Shown: one piece after another, positions 7,574 to 13,471 of the stretch
Layout of the letters: the number at the start of each line of letters is the position of its first letter
Position numbering within the stretch: the stretch's first letter is position 1
Assembly: GCA_015485945.1 (NCBI GenBank)
Contig: WFSM01000129.1
Location: 1-19,033, forward strand
From: Candidatus Bipolaricaulota bacterium
GTDB lineage: Bacteria > Bipolaricaulota > Bipolaricaulia > UBA7950 > UBA9294
Length of the DNA: 19,033 bases
Direction: 5' to 3'
Position numbers and translations under genes: made by a program
The notes under the pieces: model-generated
Databases searched by the model: none
Seen by the model: only the letters and a program-made list of their open reading frames with translations
What the model was told of the DNA's origin: nothing

Positions 7574-7602
7574 ATGATAGCCGATCGGACGCATTCTGCC
7601 AA
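7574..7602 (-). promoter_or_regulatory. Predicted sigma70-type promoter of the argF-cit-hydro-lyase operon
   Basis: On the minus strand TTGGCA (7602-7597) is followed after exactly 17 bases by TATCAT (7579-7574), in the short gap between the yqeG-like stop and argF. Transcription would begin near 7567, giving a leader of about 25 bases that carries the AAGGAGG site of argF. The two hexamers and their spacing are seen directly; activity is inferred. Confidence 0.6.
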
Positions 7603-7605
7603 AAC

Positions 7606-8052
7606 CTAGGTGCGCGCGATGCGAATGGAATAAATCCCAAGGCGGTTAGCGCCGGCGACGTCGGTGAGGCGCCGGTCCCCGACCATCACCGCCTCGGATG
7701 GAGATACGCCAAGTTGGTCAAGGATCTCGCGGAACCCACGGCGGCGCGGTTTTCCTGCCCTAATCACAACCGGATACTTCCGAGCGAGGGAGAAGATCAC
7801 AGGGTCCTTCGTCCCGATCCGACGGTTGGTGAGGATACCAATCTTGAACCCCATTCCGGAGATCTCCCCCAGGAGACGCTCTACTTTCGGATCGAGTCGC
7901 CGCGGTCGTCGTCCGCCCAGGGTATTGTCCAAATCAAACAGGATCGCCCGCTTTCCGGTCTGGTACAAGCGGGAATAGTCGATCGCGAAGATGGACGGTG
8001 TCGTTTCATCCGGGCGCAGCAGCGTCCGCAGCGTTCTCATCTTTGACAACAT
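7606..8052 (-). CDS. yqeG: HAD-superfamily class III phosphatase, YqeG-like
   Basis: This roughly 148-residue protein has the HAD nucleophile motif ILFDLDNTL (Asp40 and Asp42), a threonine motif ILTNRR, a lysine in GKPRRRGF, and the acidic motif VGDRRLTDVAGANRLG. The arrangement without a large cap domain fits the YqeG/HAD-IIIA family, often annotated as a phosphatidylglycerophosphatase-like or unknown phosphatase. The N-terminus MLSKMRTLRTLLRPDE resembles family starts. ATG 8052 is chosen although its ribosome site (GGGAGGG) is somewhat distant; ATG 8040 is the alternative, and a longer upstream extension overlapping DUF4911 is rejected. Its 5' end overlaps the preceding small gene by about 47 bases, which suggests translational coupling. 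Family confidence is high; substrate is unknown. Confidence 0.85.
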   Translation of the reverse strand: MLSKMRTLRTLLRPDETTPSIFAIDYSRLYQTGKRAILFDLDNTLGGRRPRRLDPKVERLLGEISGMGFKIGILTNRRIGTKDPVIFSLARKYPVVIRAGKPRRRGFREILDQLGVSPSEAVMVGDRRLTDVAGANRLGIYSIRIART

Positions 8053-8266
8053 CGCCGATCTTCGCCCTCCCGCGTAATCGTTCGATAAGATCCTCAAATT
8101 CGTCCTCAAGGCCGGGGCCAACGTATACTTTAAAGTACATACGCCCGTTCCGCACTCGATAATCGCGGCGCACATTGGCCACCCCATCGTATGCGGACAC
8201 GATCGCGTCAATGAAGTGGATTTCCTCCTCGGTGGTCTCAATCCAGTATACGGTCGCGGCGTGCAT
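8006..8266 (-). CDS. Small DUF4911-like protein
   Basis: This 86-residue acidic protein is of uncertain function. The pattern resembles the DUF4911 family: an N-terminal beta strand (VYWIETTEEEIHFIDAIV), a Y-D-G-V-A-N-V-R-R core near residues 25-34, a YFKVYVGPG strand, then a helix ending in a charged tail. It begins two bases after the mazG stop, with GGCGGGA ahead of the ATG, and overlaps the downstream yqeG-like gene by about 47 bases in another frame. No membrane segment, metal-binding cysteine cluster or catalytic motif is visible. Its tight placement between mazG and yqeG supports a real gene rather than a chance frame. The family call is from memory and moderate. Confidence 0.7.
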   Translation of the reverse strand: MHAATVYWIETTEEEIHFIDAIVSAYDGVANVRRDYRVRNGRMYFKVYVGPGLEDEFEDLIERLRGRAKIGDVVKDENAADAAAPG

Positions 8267-8268
8267 GT

Positions 8269-8841
8269 TTATCCCGCCAGGTGTGACACCGTCCGCTGCA
8301 GGGCGATCTCGGGATCAATCCCCTTTTCCCATACTGATTTTATCGCCCGCAGGAGTTCGCCGCCGGCGGCAAGTTCCGGGGTTGGGTAATCGGCTGCATC
8401 CGGATCGAATCCCGCTTCGATGAGCTTGCGGGCGGCGATAAGGGCTGGCAGTGGGTACACCTTGTGATGCGCGCCCTCCTTGCCCTTGATCTGCTCCCAC
8501 GTGCGCTTGATTGACTCGATATCGTTGGGAGCATCTTCAAACACGTGCGGATGACGACGGATCAACTTGCGCGCCAGGTTGTCGATCACGTCGTCAAGAG
8601 TAAACTCCCCCGCCTCGGCCGCAATTTGCGAGTGGAGGAGAACCTGGAGCAGCACATCTCCAAGTTCATCGGCAAGCGCATCCGGGTCACTGGCATCGAT
8701 CGCCGCGATAACCTCATACGCCTCCTCAAGCATATACGGGCGCAGACTTGTGTGCGTCTGCGCCCGATCCCACGGGCACCCGTCTTCTCCGCGCAAAGTA
8801 GCGATCAGAGCGCGGAGGTCAGTGAACGATTTACGGTGCAT
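8269..8841 (-). CDS. mazG: MazG nucleoside triphosphate pyrophosphohydrolase
   Basis: This 190-residue protein matches MazG, which hydrolyses nucleoside triphosphates to monophosphates and pyrophosphate for pool sanitation or alarmone control. The blocks LRGEDGCPWDRAQTHTSLRP (16-35), the metal-binding LEEAYE (38-43), DELGDVLLQVLLHSQIA (58-74) and RKLIRRHPHVFED are classic. It is shorter than the two-domain E. coli enzyme of about 260 residues; the C-terminal part keeps only a short LPALIAARKL helix region. ATG 8841 is favoured over the upstream in-frame start at 8883, because MHRKSFTDLRALIATLR fits family N-termini and the overlap with the foldase gene is then only 11 bp. It is probably translated from the same message as the preceding foldase gene. 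Confidence 0.92.
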   Translation of the reverse strand: MHRKSFTDLRALIATLRGEDGCPWDRAQTHTSLRPYMLEEAYEVIAAIDASDPDALADELGDVLLQVLLHSQIAAEAGEFTLDDVIDNLARKLIRRHPHVFEDAPNDIESIKRTWEQIKGKEGAHHKVYPLPALIAARKLIEAGFDPDAADYPTPELAAGGELLRAIKSVWEKGIDPEIALQRTVSHLAG

Positions 8842-11497
8842 TGCCACTTGTGGGGTGTGAGCTGCTGCTCCCGTTGGTTGCACTCGGCGTCTGCACTGGT
8901 GCGACCGTATGCGACGGGGTCTGAATCGTCCCTCCCGCCTGAACGATCAACGCATTCACCTCGGCCGTTTTGTAAGAAGGATCGTCCTTGGCGAGCTTCT
9001 CCAGGTCGGTCTTGGCCTTTGTCTTATTACCCTGGGCTAGATACAGCTTGCCTAATGCGAACAGAGCGTCAAGTCCGGGTTGGTCCAACGGCTTATTCTG
9101 CCCGACCTTTGTCTGGTCAAGCGTTACGATCTCTTCATACAGCCGGATTTGATCCGCGGGAGCTGTAACATGCGCAAGCCCCTGCTTGAGATAATCAATC
9201 CCCGTGCCGTACTCGGTCTTCCATTTGTATGCCTCGGCAATCCCCAGGTAGGCCTCGACCGAATTCGGCTGGAGCGCGAGAATCGCAGCGTATTGCTTAA
9301 TCGCCGCGTTCCACATGTACTGCTTGGCGTACACATCGGCAAGTTGGAACCGGATTGTTACATCATTGGGCACGAGTTGTACCAGCTTCTCACCGATTTG
9401 CTGCTTCAAGGATTTGTCGAACGTGCGCGCGAACGCAGCCTTGTAATTCTGGATCGCACCATCCTTGTCACCCTGGGCGAGAAGCGTGTCGGCAAGCCCC
9501 TTATACGCCAGTGCATTGTACGGAGATTGGCGCACTACTTGCTCAAACGTGCTCTTCGCCTGATCGAGCTGCCCATCGGCGAAGTATACCTGCCCCAACT
9601 TGACTGTAACGTCCAGCGATCCGGTTTTGGCGAACGCGGCCTTATATCGGTCCACTGCCCGGTTGTACAGTGAGGTCACCTCATCGTTCAACTGCGCGAG
9701 CTCCTTCTTGTCAGCTGCAGTTGGATTCTGCTGTGCCTTGAGTGCGTCTCGCTTGGCTATCGCGGCGAGCAATTGCTTGTACGCAAGGTCACCTTGGTAC
9801 ACTATCAACTGATCGTCGGTCGGCGCCAGTTTCACAATTTTGGCGAGCAAAGTAGACGCGTTGTCAAGCTTATCGGTCGTCAGATACACCCCCGCAAGCT
9901 TGAGCATAACCGCCACGTCATTCGGCTTTAATTCCAGCGCTTTCTGGTATTGCTGAATAGCACGGTCGTACGATTTCACCTGCACAGCAGCATCGCCGGA
10001 GCCGATGTAAGCGGGCACGTACTTCGGATCTTTGCTGATCGCCCGCTGGAACTGGATATCAGCTTCAAGATAGTTACCGCGGGCGGCAAAGAGCTCACCG
10101 TAATAATACAGCGCGGTAGCATTATTCGGATCGAGGGCGAGCACGCGCTTTATCAAATCCTCATCCGGTTGGGCAGTACTCAACGTATTCATGTATGCAG
10201 CGATCGCTTTTTGCTTGTAGTCAGCGATTTGCGTTTCGAGTTCCTTCAGCTTCGCCTTGTCGGCATCAGTGGGGTTTTTCTTATCCTTAAGCGTCTTCTG
10301 CTCCTGCTCGGCCTTGTTCATATCTGTCTCGTAGATGCGGCCGATGTAATAGGACACATATGGATCACTCGACGTCCCATTTTGCTGGATTTTCTCGAAC
10401 GCGGCCAGCCCTTGATCGAGATTTTGTTGCTCTTTCATGTACGCCGCCACCGTCGGAATTTCGATGGTGATATTGGACTGAGCGTATACCGTCTTGTACC
10501 AATTGGAGAACTTCGTACTCTTCTCGCTATTGATGTAATCCTGGCGCACTTTGTCTTTAACCTCGGCCAAAGTCGGGGTATGTGCCGGCTTGCGCCCGGT
10601 AAGTTTGATGATGTGGTATCCGTACGGCGTTTTTACGATCCCGCTGATGTCCCCCACCTTCTTGAGGGCGAACGCTGCTTTGTCAAACTCCGGCACCATT
10701 CGTCCATGCGGGAACCATCCGAGATCGCCGCCCTTGTCTTTCGTCGCAGTATCAAGCGAGTACTTCTTTGCCAATTCCGCAAAGTTGGCACCATTTTTAA
10801 GCTCGGCGAGGATCTTCTCCGCGGTCGCTTTGTCCTTAACGAGGATGTGCGAGGCACGAATCTCCTCAGGGGTTTTGTAGTTGTCAATGTTTTTCTCAAA
10901 ATATGTCTCAAGCTGAGCATCGGTGGGGTTTATCGGGCCGACAACCTTGGTCTCCAACGCTTGAGCGAGCAACTGCTGCTTGACCGAGTCCCGCATCTGC
11001 TGCTGAAATTCCTTCAGGGTTTTGTTCTGAGACTGCAGATAACTGGCCAACTGCGCTTCGGTGATGTGATTGCGCGTCAAGATATCGTTGTATTGCTTGT
11101 TGTACTCCGTGTCGACGTCGCGGTTGGGAACGCTGACATGGTACTTCCGTTCCTGCTGCTGGTAGATCGCATGTCGAATTAATTCCTGCAGCGCCTGCGC
11201 TTGTAACTGGAGATGGAAAAGTGCGCCGTGGGCACCGGCAAACAAGTTACTCGTGTCCTGGCCAAATTGCTTGTAATACTGTATGTATTGATTCTTGAGG
11301 TTAGTCGTCGTCTGATCCAGCGTCGGGATAGTGATCTTCGTTCCGTTTACAACCGCTGCCAACTGCTGATTAGTAGGAGCGGAACGATGAAGCATTCCCG
11401 CTTGGTTCAGTCCAAACAGCCCCACTCCCCCGAGGAGAAACGCGATGACAATCGCCCAGATAACTCCCGTTCGATAACGCATAAAAAACTTATACAT
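8831..11497 (-). CDS. Membrane-anchored PpiC/SurA-type peptidyl-prolyl isomerase fused to a TPR array
   Basis: This 888-residue protein has an unusual combined architecture. Residues 11-32 form one membrane segment (GVIWAIVIAFLLGGVGLFGL) after a short basic N-terminus, placing the rest outside the membrane. Residues 45-200 look like a SurA-type N-terminal chaperone region. Residues 211-302 are a parvulin rotamase, with IRASHILVKDKATAEKIL, DKGGDLGWFPHGRMVPEF and TPYGYHIIKLTGRKP. From about 355 to 850 run repeated TPR-like helical pairs (for example ALYYYGELFAARGNYLEADIQF, AIQQYQKALELKP), with lysine/alanine-rich linkers. The tail is rich in Ser, Thr and Pro. The family's usual job is folding exported proteins; the TPRs suggest a scaffold. 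ATG 11497 has AGGAGTGA about 11 bases upstream. It follows spoVS after a hairpin and a probable promoter. Confidence 0.9.
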   Translation of the reverse strand: MYKFFMRYRTGVIWAIVIAFLLGGVGLFGLNQAGMLHRSAPTNQQLAAVVNGTKITIPTLDQTTTNLKNQYIQYYKQFGQDTSNLFAGAHGALFHLQLQAQALQELIRHAIYQQQERKYHVSVPNRDVDTEYNKQYNDILTRNHITEAQLASYLQSQNKTLKEFQQQMRDSVKQQLLAQALETKVVGPINPTDAQLETYFEKNIDNYKTPEEIRASHILVKDKATAEKILAELKNGANFAELAKKYSLDTATKDKGGDLGWFPHGRMVPEFDKAAFALKKVGDISGIVKTPYGYHIIKLTGRKPAHTPTLAEVKDKVRQDYINSEKSTKFSNWYKTVYAQSNITIEIPTVAAYMKEQQNLDQGLAAFEKIQQNGTSSDPYVSYYIGRIYETDMNKAEQEQKTLKDKKNPTDADKAKLKELETQIADYKQKAIAAYMNTLSTAQPDEDLIKRVLALDPNNATALYYYGELFAARGNYLEADIQFQRAISKDPKYVPAYIGSGDAAVQVKSYDRAIQQYQKALELKPNDVAVMLKLAGVYLTTDKLDNASTLLAKIVKLAPTDDQLIVYQGDLAYKQLLAAIAKRDALKAQQNPTAADKKELAQLNDEVTSLYNRAVDRYKAAFAKTGSLDVTVKLGQVYFADGQLDQAKSTFEQVVRQSPYNALAYKGLADTLLAQGDKDGAIQNYKAAFARTFDKSLKQQIGEKLVQLVPNDVTIRFQLADVYAKQYMWNAAIKQYAAILALQPNSVEAYLGIAEAYKWKTEYGTGIDYLKQGLAHVTAPADQIRLYEEIVTLDQTKVGQNKPLDQPGLDALFALGKLYLAQGNKTKAKTDLEKLAKDDPSYKTAEVNALIVQAGGTIQTPSHTVAPVQTPSATNGSSSSHPTSGNAP

Positions 11498-11529
11498 TTT
11501 CCCGAGATCACTCCTTTAATAATCGATCA

Positions 11530-11558
11530 ATTACACGAGATGGTACCTGCTCACTCAA
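11530..11558 (-). promoter_or_regulatory. Predicted promoter of the PpiC-TPR/mazG operon
   Basis: On the minus strand TTGAGT (11558-11553) and TGTAAT (11535-11530) are separated by exactly 17 bases, in the gap between spoVS and the PpiC-TPR gene. The -35 hexamer lies inside the hairpin at 11542-11577. Both hexamers are close but imperfect matches to consensus, so activity is an inference. Confidence 0.45.
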
Positions 11559-11577
11559 AGTTGAGCAAGCAGGCACC
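11542..11577 (-). other. Intercistronic RNA hairpin just after spoVS
   Basis: Minus-strand RNA from 11577 (GGUGCCUGCU...) folds back on ...AGCAGGUACC ending at 11542, giving a stem of about 15-17 pairs with a very small loop. Three positions are G-U pairs in minus-strand RNA and would be A-C mismatches in plus-strand RNA, so the fold suits the transcribed direction. It begins three bases after the spoVS stop. No U-run follows, so a standard intrinsic terminator is doubtful; a 3'-end stabiliser or attenuator is more likely. Confidence 0.6.
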
Positions 11578-11580
11578 GGT

Positions 11581-11868
11581 TCATTCCTCTTCCTCACGCA
11601 ATAACGGATAGCGGGGGCGAATAGAAAAGAGGATCGCCGTCTTCTCCTGATCCCCGATAAGAATGGTGGCAAATTCAGGGGTAAAATGGAGATCAACCCC
11701 GCTCGTAGCGAGATAGCCACGGGCGATGGCAATTGCCTTCACCGCTTGGTTTACCGCCCGTGGCCCCACTACCTGAAGGGATGCCTTGCCGGATTCCCTG
11801 ACCCCGTTTGCGATCGCCCCTGCGGTAGCACTTGGATTCGACCGCGCTGATACCTTAAGCATACCCAT
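11581..11868 (-). CDS. spoVS: SpoVS-type stage V sporulation/Alba-fold protein
   Basis: This small protein of 95 residues matches SpoVS: MLKVSARSNPSATAGAIANG at the N-terminus, a central AVNQAVKAIAIARGYLATSGVDL, and a closing EKTAILFSIRPR. SpoVS acts in late sporulation and septation in Bacillus but also occurs in many bacteria that do not sporulate, where it is thought to bind nucleic acid. ATG 11868 is chosen because GAGGAGG lies six bases ahead; the in-frame GTG at 11883 falls inside that ribosome site. It follows rny by 46 bases and is likely cotranscribed. The C-terminal tail is a short acidic run. Nothing else in the window indicates sporulation. Confidence 0.92.
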   Translation of the reverse strand: MGMLKVSARSNPSATAGAIANGVRESGKASLQVVGPRAVNQAVKAIAIARGYLATSGVDLHFTPEFATILIGDQEKTAILFSIRPRYPLLREEEE

Positions 11869-11914
11869 TTTCCCCCTCCTCACTTACTACATTTACTGTT
11901 TGTTCCTTTGTTTC

Positions 11915-13432
11915 CTACTTCGCGCTCTCAGTAAACTGAGTCTGGCGGATCACATTTACCTTAATCTCTCCCGGATAATTTAACTCTTCCTCGATTGCGC
12001 GAGCGATATCATAAGCAAGTTTCGCCGCTACCTCGTCACTCGCCCGCTCGGGATGGACCATCACCCGCACCTCGCGCCCAGCCTGAAGCGCATACGCCTC
12101 CTGCACCGCTGGGAATGAGCGACATAGCGTCTCCAAATCCTTTAGGCGTTGGATGTAACGCTCGAATGTCTCATGACGAGCGCCAGGACGCGCGGCAGAG
12201 AGTGTATCCGCTGCTTGAATAAGGACGTCAAGTATGCTCTCCGGTTCCACGTCCTCGTGGTGGGCAGCGATTGCATGCACCACCTCTGCTTTTTCCCCGT
12301 AACGGCGGGCGAGATCGGCACCAATCAAAGCATGTGGCCCTTCCACTTCGTGATCGACCGCCTTGCCGATATCGTGCAGCAATCCGGCCCGCTTGGCATT
12401 TGTAGGATCGATTCCTAACTCGTCAGCGAGCATCTTGGCAATCCACGCGACTTCAACCGAGTGAGCAAGCTGATTCTGGCCGTAGCTGGTACGATATCTC
12501 AACCGCCCGAGCAGAGCGGTCAGTTCCGAATGAATATCAATCCCGAGGTCGAACGCCGCCTTACGTCCTTCCTCCTTGATCTGTTCGGCAAGCCGCGCTC
12601 TCGCCCGTTGAACTTTTTCCTCAATTTGCGCGGGATGAATGCGTCCGTCCTCAATCAGCCGGGACAGGGCGAGACGGGCGATCTCGCGACGCAGCGGATG
12701 GAAGCTGGATAGAACAACCATTTCCGGAGTATCGTCCACCAATAACTCCACCCCAGTGAGCGCCTCGAATGTCTTGATGTTGCGCCCTTCGCGTCCGATA
12801 ATGCGTCCCTTAAACTCCTCGGACGGAAGCGGCACTGAGCTAACCGCGTTCTCCTCCACGTACTCGCCGGAATAACGCTGGATTGCAGTAGCGAGAATGC
12901 GCGCCGCGCGCTGTTGTGCTTCTTCTTTTGTGCGGCGTTCAACCTCTTCCACCTTGCGGGAGAAAAACCGCTGCGATTCCGCTTCTACCAGTTTAAGCAG
13001 ATGTTCCTGCGCTTGTTGTTCACTCCACCCCGCGATCCGTTCTAAATGCGCCTTCCCCTCAGCGAGAAGACGCGCTCCTTCCTCCTTCAGCTGCTCCAAC
13101 TCCTCTTCATCCGCCCGCAGCGAATCCTCGATTTTTTCCAAATATGTGGATTTCTTTCCCAACCGATCCTCGCGCTGCAGAATGCGCTCTTCCATCCGCG
13201 CCAGCTCTTCTTCACGCCGCTTTGCACGCGCTTCGGCAGCATCGCGCATCTCCTGAATCTGCTGGCGCGCTTCCAGGAGTTTTTCCCGTTTGAGCCGCTC
13301 GGCCTCTTCCTGAGCAGCCGTGAGCAGTTCTTCCTCTTTTCTCGTCCGCGGGATCCTTCCCCACAGATAGCCGAGAACAAGCGCCGCGATAATCCCGACC
13401 CCGAGTCCGATATATCCAATTATCCCATGCAT
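11915..13432 (-). CDS. rny: Ribonuclease Y
   Basis: This 505-residue membrane-tethered endoribonuclease starts mRNA decay. It has one N-terminal membrane segment (about 3-24), a long Glu/Lys/Arg-rich coiled coil (about 30-180), a KH RNA-binding domain with the GRIIGREGRNIKTFEALTG loop (209-227), and an HD domain with LLHDIGKAVDHE (351-362; catalytic His353-Asp354) followed by AIAAHHED. The order and length match the family. ATG 13432 has GAGGAG nine bases upstream. It follows the MMPL exporter gene by about 40 bases and precedes spoVS, so an RNA-decay enzyme and a small nucleic-acid-binding protein appear to share a transcript. Confidence 0.97.
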   Translation of the reverse strand: MHGIIGYIGLGVGIIAALVLGYLWGRIPRTRKEEELLTAAQEEAERLKREKLLEARQQIQEMRDAAEARAKRREEELARMEERILQREDRLGKKSTYLEKIEDSLRADEEELEQLKEEGARLLAEGKAHLERIAGWSEQQAQEHLLKLVEAESQRFFSRKVEEVERRTKEEAQQRAARILATAIQRYSGEYVEENAVSSVPLPSEEFKGRIIGREGRNIKTFEALTGVELLVDDTPEMVVLSSFHPLRREIARLALSRLIEDGRIHPAQIEEKVQRARARLAEQIKEEGRKAAFDLGIDIHSELTALLGRLRYRTSYGQNQLAHSVEVAWIAKMLADELGIDPTNAKRAGLLHDIGKAVDHEVEGPHALIGADLARRYGEKAEVVHAIAAHHEDVEPESILDVLIQAADTLSAARPGARHETFERYIQRLKDLETLCRSFPAVQEAYALQAGREVRVMVHPERASDEVAAKLAYDIARAIEEELNYPGEIKVNVIRQTQFTESAK

Positions 13433-13471
13433 CTCATGTCACTCCTCTTCGTCGTCACCACAATAACTTCA

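Noticed and set aside
9950..11182. A 410-codon plus-strand open frame opposite the PpiC-TPR gene
   Set aside because: It is antisense to a convincing rotamase/TPR protein, and its Leu/Val/Arg-rich sequence has no recognisable domain or start signal.
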